A DNA stretch of 64,000 bases. It comes from Fulvivirgaceae bacterium JP3-4. GTDB lineage: Bacteria; Bacteroidota; Bacteroidia; Cytophagales; Cyclobacteriaceae. The stretch lies in contig JARKND010000001.1 of the NCBI GenBank assembly GCA_029309925.1, positions 1,612,001-1,676,000 of the forward strand, written 5' to 3'. The position numbers were made by a program, and so were the translations under genes. Below, in pieces: positions 15,357 through 24,318 of the stretch; positions within the stretch are counted from its first letter, which is position 1; each line of letters begins with the position of its first letter. Under the pieces are notes generated by a model. It saw only the letters and a list, made by a program, of their open reading frames with translations, searched no databases and was not told the origin of the DNA.

Positions 15357-17726
15357 GTGACCCAACAGGAAATTCGGAAAGATTTCAGCAGCGCGCCCGA
15401 AAGGGGTGGTTTGCAGATCGACTATAAGCGTGTGCTGTACCGCGCGCTCCGCTACTGGTATGTCATTGCGCTTTCGCTTTTGCTCGCGCTCGTACTTGCG
15501 TTTCTGAACAACCGTTACGCACAGCGCATTTATTCAGTCTCTGCGTCCATTCTGATCAAGGAATCCAAGCAGACGCGTGGCCCTGAGCTGCTGTATTCCA
15601 ATGAGCTTACCGATCCGTATAGAAATTACTTCAATGAGATTTACATCATTCGTTCCTATCCGATGATCCAGGCCGTGCTCGAAGAACTGAACTTCGGCTC
15701 CCGTTTCTTCATGGAGGGCAATATTCTCACGAGCGAATCATACGGCTTCCCTGCAACTGCACAGGTCTTGAACAAGGATGTGATGAAAAGTTGCAGTTTC
15801 ACGTTCACCGCGCTCAACGATAACACGTTTTCACTCAGCACTGAAAATGAAAGTGTCAAGCCTGCCCAGTTCAACTACAACGACACCATTCAGTTTGGCG
15901 GGGCGATGCTTGTGTTTAGGCTGACCGATCGTGAGGCGATGCGCGCCTTCCACAACAGGCCGGTCATCTATTCCTACCTCGCACCCGAGTTTCTTTCCGG
16001 TGAGTATGTTTCGAAACTTGCTGTGAGTTGGGCCGAAGAAGGCTCAGGTGTGATGGACCTCAACGTTAACGGGCCCAACCCGCAGAAAGAAATTGATTTT
16101 ATGTACGGCCTCATCCGCCAGTACCAGCGATACGATCTTCAGAATAAAAATCAGATCGGCTCCCGGACCATCGAGTTCATCAACGATCAGCTTGGCGATA
16201 TCACCGATTCACTCAGGAATGTCGAAAACGTCCTCCAGGGATTCAAAGACAAGAACGTCATCACCGACCTGAATTCGGAGACCACACGCCTTTACAAACT
16301 GATGGAAGAAGTGGAGTTGCAGAAAACCGAAATGATCATCCGTCAGAATTACTACCAGTACCTGATGGACTACATCGAGAAAAACCAGAACCTCGACCAG
16401 GTGATCCTTCCGACAAGTGTAGGCATCAATGATGGCGTGCTCGCAGGATTCATCACCGAGATGATCAGGATTCAACTCGACCTGAAGGCAGTGGTGGGAG
16501 GTGGCGAGCGTCTTGATAACCCGCTCATCCGTCAGAAGCGAGAGCGTCTTCAGGAGATTAAGGAAAATATAATCGAGTCAGTGAAGAATCAGCAGCAGAC
16601 CGACAAGATCAGGCAGGCATCGCTGAACAAGCGCATTTCCGATATGGAGAAACAAATCGCTACTCTGCCCGAGGCTGAGCGCCAGTATATCTCGATCAAT
16701 CGTAATTATTCGCTGCTCGAAAATTTGTACATCTTCCTGCTGCAGAAACGGGCGGAGGTGAGCATTTCACAGGCATCCAACGTTACTGATATAGAAATAG
16801 TTAACCCGCCCATGTCAGGCGGTGCGATCTCCCCGAACATCAACAGGAATTACATTATAGCGGTGCTGGCTGGTCTTGGTATTCCGATCATCGCATTTGT
16901 GCTCATCGAATTGTTCAACACGCGGATCCAGTCGAAGGAAGACATCGAAAAGATTACCAATATTCCGTTCATCGGGGGCGTGGGTCACAAGCAATCCGGT
17001 GACAACAAAACGGTGCTGAACTCACCCAAGTCTGCCGTTGCCGAATCTTTCCGCGCGCTTCGTTCTAACCTAACATACTTCCTGAAACAACAGGAAAAGG
17101 CTGTGATCCTCATCACCAGTTCGATCAGTGGCGAAGGAAAAACTTTTACAACCATCAACCTTGCTACGGTGCTGGCTTTTTCCGGTCGCAAAACCCTGAT
17201 CGTTGGTGCCGACCTCAGAAGACCTAAACTCTTTGGCGATTTCGATTTGTCAAACGAAAGAGGCCTGAGTTCATACCTCGCGAAACTGACTTCGTTCGCT
17301 GATGTGGTGCAGGCTACCGGAGTTCCGAACCTCGACCTGGTGAGTGGGGGACCAGTGCCACCAAACCCGTCAGAACTGATTCTCAGCGAAAGGATGTCGG
17401 AATTTATTGCCGAGGCCAGACAGCGTTATGACTACATCGTGGTTGATAGTCCGCCATTGGCGATTGTCGCAGACGCATTTGTCCTTGCAGATCACGCTGA
17501 CCATATGCTTTACCTGACGCGTCAGAACTATACGCCAAAAAATATCCTGATGTCGCTGCAAGACCATTACAACAGCGGACGACTTAAAAATACCAGCATC
17601 GTTCTCAATGATATCTATCGGTCCGGCCCTGGCTACGGATATGGCTATGGCTACGGCTACGGTTATGGTTACGGCTATGGGTACACCAGCGGAAAGAATG
17701 GCCACGGCTACTACACCGAGAGTTAA
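15357..17726 (+). CDS. Wzc-like polysaccharide co-polymerase and BY-tyrosine kinase
   Basis: The 789-residue inner-membrane protein controls chain length and export. A Wzz domain with a first membrane helix (about 33-50) precedes a coiled-coil periplasmic region and a second helix near 499-521. The cytoplasmic kinase has Walker A SGEGKT at about 590, Walker A' VGADLRRPK near 617 and Walker B IVVDSPP near 694. The C-terminus carries nine consecutive Gly-Tyr pairs and two further tyrosines, the expected autophosphorylation cluster in an unusually regular form. The start is GTG, 4 bp after the Wza-like gene. Confidence 0.93.
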   Translation: MTQQEIRKDFSSAPERGGLQIDYKRVLYRALRYWYVIALSLLLALVLAFLNNRYAQRIYSVSASILIKESKQTRGPELLYSNELTDPYRNYFNEIYIIRSYPMIQAVLEELNFGSRFFMEGNILTSESYGFPATAQVLNKDVMKSCSFTFTALNDNTFSLSTENESVKPAQFNYNDTIQFGGAMLVFRLTDREAMRAFHNRPVIYSYLAPEFLSGEYVSKLAVSWAEEGSGVMDLNVNGPNPQKEIDFMYGLIRQYQRYDLQNKNQIGSRTIEFINDQLGDITDSLRNVENVLQGFKDKNVITDLNSETTRLYKLMEEVELQKTEMIIRQNYYQYLMDYIEKNQNLDQVILPTSVGINDGVLAGFITEMIRIQLDLKAVVGGGERLDNPLIRQKRERLQEIKENIIESVKNQQQTDKIRQASLNKRISDMEKQIATLPEAERQYISINRNYSLLENLYIFLLQKRAEVSISQASNVTDIEIVNPPMSGGAISPNINRNYIIAVLAGLGIPIIAFVLIELFNTRIQSKEDIEKITNIPFIGGVGHKQSGDNKTVLNSPKSAVAESFRALRSNLTYFLKQQEKAVILITSSISGEGKTFTTINLATVLAFSGRKTLIVGADLRRPKLFGDFDLSNERGLSSYLAKLTSFADVVQATGVPNLDLVSGGPVPPNPSELILSERMSEFIAEARQRYDYIVVDSPPLAIVADAFVLADHADHMLYLTRQNYTPKNILMSLQDHYNSGRLKNTSIVLNDIYRSGPGYGYGYGYGYGYGYGYGYTSGKNGHGYYTES
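17631..17684 (+). repeat. In-frame Gly-Tyr hexamer repeat at the kinase C-terminus
   Basis: Nine GGN-TAY codon pairs are in tandem. Both tyrosine codons and all but the pattern positions vary (GGC, GGA, GGT, GGG with TAC or TAT), so selection on the protein rather than recent slippage probably maintains it. A length change in steps of 6 bp would keep frame and alter the number of phosphorylatable tyrosines. Confidence 0.9.
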
Positions 17727-17747
17727 ACAATTCACACGAAAACGATT

Positions 17748-18599
17748 ATGCAAATGGAAGAGGAGTGGGACCTGCAGATCAAACCCAAGCCCAGGCTGCT
17801 CGATCTTAATCTTGCCGAGGTGTGGCGATACCGCGATCTCCTCTGGCTTTTTGTCCGCAGGGATTTCGTAGCGCAGTACAAGCAGACCGTGCTGGGTCCC
17901 GTCTGGCATTTTGTTCAGCCGATCCTGACAACGATCATGTTCCTGCTCATCTTTGGAAGGATCGCCCGCATACCCACAGATGGCGTCAACCCGATTCTTT
18001 TTTACATGACAGGCATTACCATCTGGAATTACTTCTCGGTAAGTCTTAACAACACGTCCCACACGTTTACGGCCAACGCATCCATCTTCGGTAAAGTATA
18101 TTTCCCAAGGCTGATCATGCCGCTGTCGGTCATTATTTCAAACCTCATTCGTTTTGGCATCCAGTTTCTTTTGCTCGTGGCGATGATCGTGTGGTTTCAT
18201 TTCAATGGTCATCCGTTTGAGTTCACAGTAAACTTGTTGTTCATCCCCGTTATTCTTGTATTGATCGCGGGCATCGGACTTGGCTTTGGAATTATCGTAT
18301 CATCACTGACAACGACTTATCGCGACTTTTCCGTGCTGCTCGCGTTTCTGCTGCAGCTCGGGATGTACGCAACACCGATCGTGTACCCCATGTCGTACCT
18401 GCAGAACAAATCCTACGCACGCATCATCGAGCTGAATCCGCTTACACCGCTGGTGGAAGCTTTTCGATACGCGTTGTTCGGCAAAGGAACATTCGACAGC
18501 CTTGACATCCTTTATAGTTTCATTTTTATGGTTGTCGTACTCGTGATCGGGTTAATACTTTTTAACAGGGTGGAGAAGACGTTTATGGACACTGTTTAA
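17748..18599 (+). CDS. Polysaccharide ABC transporter permease, Wzm-like
   Basis: This 283-residue ABC-2 permease has about six membrane helices. The N-terminal 'WRYRDLLWLFVRRDFVAQYK' helix and the 'QTVLGPVWHF' motif are typical of permeases exporting lipid-linked O-antigen or teichoic acid. It pairs with the ATPase at 18612, 12 bp downstream, to move the completed glycan across the inner membrane. Confidence 0.93.
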   Translation: MQMEEEWDLQIKPKPRLLDLNLAEVWRYRDLLWLFVRRDFVAQYKQTVLGPVWHFVQPILTTIMFLLIFGRIARIPTDGVNPILFYMTGITIWNYFSVSLNNTSHTFTANASIFGKVYFPRLIMPLSVIISNLIRFGIQFLLLVAMIVWFHFNGHPFEFTVNLLFIPVILVLIAGIGLGFGIIVSSLTTTYRDFSVLLAFLLQLGMYATPIVYPMSYLQNKSYARIIELNPLTPLVEAFRYALFGKGTFDSLDILYSFIFMVVVLVIGLILFNRVEKTFMDTV

Positions 18600-18611
18600 C
18601 AATTGCTCTGA

Positions 18612-19901
18612 ATGTCAAAGACAGTAATACGTGTTGAAAATGTTTCGAAGCAATATCGTCTTGGTAGTGTTGGCACGGGTACGTTCTCACACGACCTGAA
18701 CCGCTGGTGGCATACGATCCGGGGCAAGGAGGATCCTTACCTGCGCATTGGCGAAGAGAACGATCGCACAAAAAAAGGGGACAGTGAATACGTTTGGGCG
18801 CTGCGCGACATTTCATTCGATATCAAGCAAGGCGATGTGGTTGGCATCATTGGCCGCAACGGTGCCGGCAAGAGCACACTGCTCAAGATCCTGAGCCGCA
18901 CAACCCTGCCAACACTCGGAAGCATCAAGGTGAGGGGCCGTATTGCGAGCTTGCTCGAAGTGGGTACTGGTTTTCACCCCGAGCTCACCGGAAGGGAAAA
19001 CATCTTTCTGAATGGTGCCATCCTCGGCATGACGAAGCGCGAGATCAGGGAGAAGTTTGATACCATTGTTGATTTTGCCGGAGTTGAGAAATATATCGAT
19101 ACGCCAGTGAAGCGCTACAGCAGCGGAATGTACGTGCGTCTCGCGTTTGCAGTCGCGGCACACCTTGACCCTGAGATCCTGATCGTTGACGAAGTTCTCG
19201 CTGTTGGCGATGCCGAATTTCAGAAGAAAGCGCTGGGCAAAATGCAGGATGTAAGCAAAGGGGAGGGAAGAACAGTGTTGTTTGTCAGCCATAATATGGG
19301 CGCGATCAGGCAATTGTGTAAGACCGGCATCTTGTTGAACAAGGGAAAGGTGGAAATCTCTGGTATGGTGGAGGATGTTTTTAAACATTATTATTTCAAC
19401 CACGGACATGATATCGTGACTAAGCCGCCTATTGATTCTTATCGTAATTACGATACAACTCACTCGCCCGTAATTATAGAAGATATTTTTATCGATCGAC
19501 CGGATAATTATCTACCAGTTTTACAAATCGGTGGTGTACCTGTTCTAACTATTGTCGTAAAGGCGAAAGAAGCTATCGAGAACGCAAATGTGACGGTTTC
19601 ATTATTTAATTCAGAGGGAGTTAACCTGGGGATTGCATTTAGCTGGGACGACAGTTTCTACTTAAGTCTTCAACCGGGCTTGTTTGCGATTGAATTAAAA
19701 CTTGGTCAATTAAAGCTTACGCCTGGACAATACTACATCGGAGTCGGGATCAATCAGTCGGTGAAAACAGTTGCATGGGATGGAATCGCTTTCTACCCAA
19801 TTTTTAAAATTGAGAATCAAAACAACGTCACTCAATTTACGCACCGTAACTGGGGCGTGAACCATTTTGACGGAAACTCGTGGACTTTAAAAAAAACGTA
19901 A
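18612..19901 (+). CDS. Polysaccharide ABC transporter ATPase, Wzt-like with C-terminal glycan-binding domain
   Basis: The 429-residue protein combines an ATPase (Walker A GRNGAGKST near 81-89, signature YSSGM near 170, Walker B ILIVDEVLAVGD near 190) with a C-terminal domain from about 255 that in Wzt proteins recognises the capped end of the exported glycan. The nucleotide sequence changes character at the domain boundary: 19141-19200 has 34 G+C of 60, while 19441-19500 has 21 of 60. This suggests that the specificity domain was exchanged together with the AT-rich sugar genes downstream. Confidence 0.93.
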   Translation: MSKTVIRVENVSKQYRLGSVGTGTFSHDLNRWWHTIRGKEDPYLRIGEENDRTKKGDSEYVWALRDISFDIKQGDVVGIIGRNGAGKSTLLKILSRTTLPTLGSIKVRGRIASLLEVGTGFHPELTGRENIFLNGAILGMTKREIREKFDTIVDFAGVEKYIDTPVKRYSSGMYVRLAFAVAAHLDPEILIVDEVLAVGDAEFQKKALGKMQDVSKGEGRTVLFVSHNMGAIRQLCKTGILLNKGKVEISGMVEDVFKHYYFNHGHDIVTKPPIDSYRNYDTTHSPVIIEDIFIDRPDNYLPVLQIGGVPVLTIVVKAKEAIENANVTVSLFNSEGVNLGIAFSWDDSFYLSLQPGLFAIELKLGQLKLTPGQYYIGVGINQSVKTVAWDGIAFYPIFKIENQNNVTQFTHRNWGVNHFDGNSWTLKKT

Positions 19902-19902
19902 G

Positions 19903-20610
19903 ATGCTAGGAAGATATTTACCAGCAGGCTTATTGCGCGCGATGCGTCATAAATCAAAAAAAATGTTTGGATTTAAGGAGGAGGCGGATGTGCGTGCAGA
20001 AATCCTGGTGAATCGTAAAATTCAAGAGGAAAAAATTCCGAAGATACCGCTGCAGGAGAAGCATATTCGCAACTTGAGAGTGGTGCTGGACAGGGAGGCA
20101 TTTCTTAAAGCTATGCCAGTTGGCGGCATTTGCGCAGAGATAGGTGTCAACAAAGGTGAATTTTCTGAGCGTATCCTTTCAGTCATGAAACCTAAAAAGC
20201 TGCATTTGATCGATGCATGGGGTGATGTGGGCAGGTATCATGATGAGTTAAAGATTGAAGTCAGCGAAAAATTCAAAACTCAGCTAAATGAGGATAAGGT
20301 TGAAATTAACATTGGTTTTTCAACTGAAATTCTAAAAACGTTTCCTGATAAATACTTTGACTGGGCTTATGTTGATACCGATCATTCGTATTTGACAACG
20401 AAGGCCGAGTTAGCGCTACTTAAGCAGAAGGTGAAGGATAACGGTATAATTGCCGGACATGATTATGCGATAGGTAATTGGCTGGCAGATTATCGTTACG
20501 GTGTGATTGAAGCCGTGCATGAGTTTTGTGTGATGGAGGGCTGGGAGTTAATTTACCTGACAGCAGAAACCGATCAGTTTCGAAATTTTGCAATTAAGAG
20601 AATACTATGA
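19903..20610 (+). CDS. Class I SAM-dependent methyltransferase (Methyltransf_24-like)
   Basis: In this 235-residue protein, GGICAEIGVNKGEFS near residue 75 looks like SAM-binding motif I, followed by HLIDAW and the 'FDWAYVDTDHSY' motif found in small-molecule and sugar methyltransferases. It starts one base after wzt and overlaps the next gene by four bases, so it belongs to the operon. In Wzt-type systems a methyltransferase often caps the glycan; that role is possible here, but glycan decoration in general fits equally. Confidence 0.8.
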   Translation: MLGRYLPAGLLRAMRHKSKKMFGFKEEADVRAEILVNRKIQEEKIPKIPLQEKHIRNLRVVLDREAFLKAMPVGGICAEIGVNKGEFSERILSVMKPKKLHLIDAWGDVGRYHDELKIEVSEKFKTQLNEDKVEINIGFSTEILKTFPDKYFDWAYVDTDHSYLTTKAELALLKQKVKDNGIIAGHDYAIGNWLADYRYGVIEAVHEFCVMEGWELIYLTAETDQFRNFAIKRIL

Positions 20611-21695
20611 TCTACGTCACAAAGCCATTTTTACCACCGATTGCCGAATATCAGAAATACGTAGACGGGATCTTTAGGCGTCAATGGTTGACAAACAACG
20701 GTCCGTTGGTAAATGAGTTCGAGCTGAAGCTCAAGGAATATCTGGGCCTGCCACACTTGTTATATCTGAACAACGGGACAACGGCTCTGCAAATTGCTAT
20801 TAAGGCCTTTGGACTTTCGGGCGAGATAATCACTACACCTTTCAGTTATGTTGCGACAACCTCATCGATAGTGTGGGAGGGCTGTGAACCAGTATTTGTT
20901 GATATTGATGAAGGTAGTTTAAATATCGATCCGAAGAAGATCGAGACCGCGATTTCAGAGCGCACAACAGCGATTCTTGCCACCCATGTGTATGGAAATC
21001 CTTGCGACATAGAAAGTATTCAGAATATAGCCTCGAAGTATAACTTAAAGGTCATCTACGATGCTGCGCATTGCTTTGGGACTAAGTATAAAGGCAAGTC
21101 CGTGTATGCGTATGGTGATATTTCAACTGCGAGTTTTCATGCTACTAAAATCTTCCACACGATAGAAGGTGGGGCAGTAATGACAAGTGATCCAAACTTG
21201 CTTCGCAAAATGGCCTATCTCCGGAACTTCGGTCATGAAGGAACAGAGGCTTTTGCTGATCTCGGTATCAATGGAAAAAACTCTGAGATGCATGCAGCTA
21301 TGGGCCTCTGCAACCTGAAATACATTGACCGGATCCTTGCTCAACGGAAAAATCAACATCAGATATACGATCAATGGTTGCGGAAATCTGCCTTGAAGTT
21401 TCAGTCTATAGCTCCAAATTCAGATTACAACTACTCGTACTACCCAATTATCTTTCCAACTGAGGAGTTATTGCTGAAAGCTGTCAAAAGCTTGAACACT
21501 CAACTTATTTATCCTCGGAGGTATTTTTTTCCGGCTCTCCACAAAGGTCTACCATATCTGAAGGAGGTTCCGGCATGTAAGGTTACCGAGTCAGTATCAA
21601 CCAGAGTATTATGTCTCCCGTTGTATGATGATCTTTCGATTGAGGAACAAGAAATGGTAGTTAGGATTATCCTCAGAACTTTAAATTTTAACTAG
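20607..21695 (+). CDS. DegT/DnrJ aminotransferase, VioA-like (dTDP-4-amino-4,6-dideoxyhexose)
   Basis: This 362-residue PLP enzyme has Lys181 in FHATKIFHTIEGG as the likely Schiff-base lysine. The N-terminal 'VTKPFLPP' and 'RQWLTNNGPLV' segments resemble VioA-type enzymes that aminate dTDP-4-keto-6-deoxyglucose. The adjacent VioF-like formyltransferase and WecF-like transferase support a dTDP-Qui4N (or Fuc4N) product. The dTDP-glucose enzymes RmlA and RmlB are not in this window. PerA-type activity on the Gmd product is a less likely alternative. Confidence 0.85.
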   Translation: MIYVTKPFLPPIAEYQKYVDGIFRRQWLTNNGPLVNEFELKLKEYLGLPHLLYLNNGTTALQIAIKAFGLSGEIITTPFSYVATTSSIVWEGCEPVFVDIDEGSLNIDPKKIETAISERTTAILATHVYGNPCDIESIQNIASKYNLKVIYDAAHCFGTKYKGKSVYAYGDISTASFHATKIFHTIEGGAVMTSDPNLLRKMAYLRNFGHEGTEAFADLGINGKNSEMHAAMGLCNLKYIDRILAQRKNQHQIYDQWLRKSALKFQSIAPNSDYNYSYYPIIFPTEELLLKAVKSLNTQLIYPRRYFFPALHKGLPYLKEVPACKVTESVSTRVLCLPLYDDLSIEEQEMVVRIILRTLNFN

Positions 21696-21728
21696 GGCAG
21701 AGGTATTTGAGGCAATAAGAAATAGTCT

Positions 21729-22454
21729 ATGGTAAAAGTCGCAGTTATTTCAGATAATCCGTTTTTGGTTGAGAAATTCAAGCAGATTGTTGGGACGATC
21801 GCAGATGCATCGGTCGATTATTACTACAGCAAGCAAAACAATAAACCCGAGGCGTTGCAAGCACTTAATTGCAAGCCAATTGATCTGAAAGTAGAGTACC
21901 AGGTAATCTGTGACCGTTATGATGTTGCTTTTTCTTTGCACTGTAAACAAGTTTTCCCACAGAAATTGGTGCATGCCTTAAGGTGTTATAATTTGCACCC
22001 TGGCTTAAATCCATACAACCGCGGCTGGTTCCCTCAGGTTTTTTCGATCATCAATAAGTTGCCGGCAGGTGCAACTTTGCATGAAATTGATGAACAGATC
22101 GACCATGGCTCTATCATCGATCAGGAGCCTGTTGAAGTTGAAATCAACGACACATCGTTGACTGCCTACAACAAAGTATTAGATGCTGAACTTAGGATCT
22201 TGAAGCGGTCGTTGAGCAGTGTGTTGCTTGGTAAGTATGAGCGCAAAAACTTTGGTGAAGGGAATTACAATTCAATCAAGGATTATAACAAACTTCTCGA
22301 ACTCGATCTAAATAAGAAAATGACACTTGGCGAGGCAATAGACCTGTTGCGTGCTTTAACGCATCCTCCGTACCGGAACGCATACTTCATCGATCCGGAG
22401 ACAAAAGAAAAATACTTTGTTTCAATCTCGATAGACAAGGCGAGCGACTTGTAA
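21729..22454 (+). CDS. Sugar N-formyltransferase, VioF-like
   Basis: This 241-residue protein is related to methionyl-tRNA formyltransferase. The catalytic triad expected of the family is visible as Asn88 and His90 in NLHPGLNPYNRGW and Asp125 in EQIDHGSIID. Members use N10-formyl-tetrahydrofolate to formylate the 4-amino group of nucleotide-linked dideoxy sugars. Placed directly after the VioA-like aminotransferase, it should give dTDP-Qui4NFo or the Fuc4N equivalent. Confidence 0.87.
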   Translation: MVKVAVISDNPFLVEKFKQIVGTIADASVDYYYSKQNNKPEALQALNCKPIDLKVEYQVICDRYDVAFSLHCKQVFPQKLVHALRCYNLHPGLNPYNRGWFPQVFSIINKLPAGATLHEIDEQIDHGSIIDQEPVEVEINDTSLTAYNKVLDAELRILKRSLSSVLLGKYERKNFGEGNYNSIKDYNKLLELDLNKKMTLGEAIDLLRALTHPPYRNAYFIDPETKEKYFVSISIDKASDL

Positions 22455-22498
22455 CGAAAGAAGAGTTTTGAATTTGAAGTCGCAATGTCGAATATGTT

Positions 22499-23674
22499 AT
22501 GAATTATCATTTAATGATCGATCACTGGTTTATCAATGGATTCATTGCTATTGCTGAGTCGGTATCACCAGGAAAAAATACTTTTATCTTCACTTTTCCG
22601 TCTCCAGGGAAGTACGTAAAGACAACTGCTGGCACTTATGCTCCCTTCGACAGTCCGGAGCTCGATGCATTAATTGCGGGTATTAACCCGCGAGATAGAT
22701 TTTTCATTCACTGGTTTCATGCCCCCGTAATAGATGTGATAAGAAGATTGCACAAGGATGTCCCGGTCTATTTGTGCTTCTGGGGGGGCGAACTTATCAG
22801 TCAAACTAAAAACCTTTATAGGTTCAATTACGATGACTTAACAAGAAAATATTTAGAAAACGCAAAAGAGTCGCAAGGACTTAGTGAAATAGACAGCGTG
22901 ATGAATTTCCCCAAGTGGGTTCGTGATCGAGTTAAACGTTGGTTAATAGCAAGGCGCGAAATGGGAATCACAGTTGGCAGTAGACGAGAGCTTATGAATC
23001 GTGTTGATTTTTTTTGTCACTGGAACGAGCTGGACCTTGATGTTGTTAAGAAAGAGTATGGAGGGAGTCCGACCTTCTTAAATTTTTTTTATGAGGGATC
23101 CCTTGAGAAGATAACATTTCAGGAAAATGCTGTGAAGTCACCCGGTACTAATCGGGTTGTTTGGCTCGGGAACTCAGACACCGACACCAACAACCATCTG
23201 GATGCAATTGAATCTCTTAAAACATTTGCGGCCATGCCAATGCAGGTAGTCTGTCCATTGAGCTATGGTTTCAAGGACTACGGTGATATGGTTGACGAGG
23301 AAGGAAAACGTGCATTTGGCCCAAAATGGAAGAGCCTTCGTGAATTCATGCCGCTAGACGAATATCTCCAGCTCCAGATGGACGTTGATGTGGTGGTTAT
23401 GTATCATAACAGGACCCAGGCCGGTTTTAATATTTTTGGTTTTCTTAAGATGGGCAAGAAAATATATCTCAAACCCCAATCAACAATCTATCATTTTTTG
23501 AAAAAACACGGCATTCTGGTTTTTGATGCCACACTCATTGACAAACAAAATTTTGAACAATTTTGCGAACCACTGACTGATCGGCAGCGGAGAAGTAATA
23601 GCGAACTGATTTCAGCGCTTTTTTCTGAGGAAAGAAAGATTGAGTCATACAAGAAGATGCTCATTGAAAACTGA
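22499..23674 (+). CDS. Glycosyltransferase family 56 (WecF-like 4-amino-4,6-dideoxyhexose transferase)
   Basis: The 391-residue protein matches the layout of TDP-Fuc4NAc:lipid II transferase (WecF): HWFHAPVIDVIRR and 'VYLCFWGGEL' near the N-terminus, 'VVWLGNSDTDTNNH' in the middle and 'VVVMYHNRTQAGFNI' towards the C-terminus. WecF transfers a 4-acetamido-4,6-dideoxygalactose from a dTDP donor, so this copy probably uses the formamido sugar made by the two genes before it (inference). Confidence 0.82.
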   Translation: MNYHLMIDHWFINGFIAIAESVSPGKNTFIFTFPSPGKYVKTTAGTYAPFDSPELDALIAGINPRDRFFIHWFHAPVIDVIRRLHKDVPVYLCFWGGELISQTKNLYRFNYDDLTRKYLENAKESQGLSEIDSVMNFPKWVRDRVKRWLIARREMGITVGSRRELMNRVDFFCHWNELDLDVVKKEYGGSPTFLNFFYEGSLEKITFQENAVKSPGTNRVVWLGNSDTDTNNHLDAIESLKTFAAMPMQVVCPLSYGFKDYGDMVDEEGKRAFGPKWKSLREFMPLDEYLQLQMDVDVVVMYHNRTQAGFNIFGFLKMGKKIYLKPQSTIYHFLKKHGILVFDATLIDKQNFEQFCEPLTDRQRRSNSELISALFSEERKIESYKKMLIEN

Positions 23675-23688
23675 TTCAAACGAATTAG

Positions 23689-24318
23689 ATGCTGCAAATG
23701 AAACGAATTATAACACGGTTAAAAATTAAAATTAAGGCTGCGATCATGCCGATTGAGCGATTCCTTTTTTTCTATAAAATGAAAAAGAGAAAGTTCAATG
23801 TTGGATCGGCAGGGGTCAATCCTGATTCTACCTGGTTTGCTACAGACATCAATACGCTCGATATTACCAGTGACAAGGACTGGCGAAACCTATTGATGGG
23901 ATTGAAAGTTGACAACATCATGGCCGAGCATGTCTGGGAGCATTTGACTTCTGAAGATACTGATCTCGCGAACGCAAACTGCTTTAAGTATCTGAAAAGG
24001 AATGGTGTTTTACGATTAGCTGTGCCGGACGGATTTCATCCCGATCCAGCCTACATTGACTATGTCAAACCAGGCGGACACGGGCTTGGCGCTGACGATC
24101 ATAAAATACTTTACAATTACAGGACAATGAAGCAACGCCTTGAGAAGGCTGGCTTTCGGGTTGAACTTTTGGAGTACTGGGACGAGTCTGGTAAATTTCA
24201 TTATCAGGATTGGAACGATGACAACGGTCGAATTTCCCGCTCTCGCAGATATGACAAACGGAATGCTGGAGGCGCGCTAAAATATACATCACTGATTGTT
24301 GATGCAGTAAAACCATGA
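23689..24318 (+). CDS. SAM-dependent methyltransferase-like protein
   Basis: In this 209-residue protein, KFNVGSAGVNPDSTWFATDIN resembles motif I of the 'predicted SAM-dependent methyltransferase' group, with AEHVWEHLT and GVLRLAVPDGFHPD typical of that group's later motifs. Substrate unknown; probably a sugar in the glycan. It overlaps the following glycosyltransferase by four bases. The coding sequence is clearly AT-rich, like its neighbours from about 19.4 to 26.7 kb. Confidence 0.75.
   Translation: MLQMKRIITRLKIKIKAAIMPIERFLFFYKMKKRKFNVGSAGVNPDSTWFATDINTLDITSDKDWRNLLMGLKVDNIMAEHVWEHLTSEDTDLANANCFKYLKRNGVLRLAVPDGFHPDPAYIDYVKPGGHGLGADDHKILYNYRTMKQRLEKAGFRVELLEYWDESGKFHYQDWNDDNGRISRSRRYDKRNAGGALKYTSLIVDAVKP

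Noticed and set aside
20607-22454. GDP-N-formylperosamine pathway using Gmd, a PerA-like aminotransferase and a WbkC-like formyltransferase.
   Set aside because: The aminotransferase motifs fit VioA better than PerA, and the next gene is a WecF-type dTDP-sugar transferase; kept only as an alternative.
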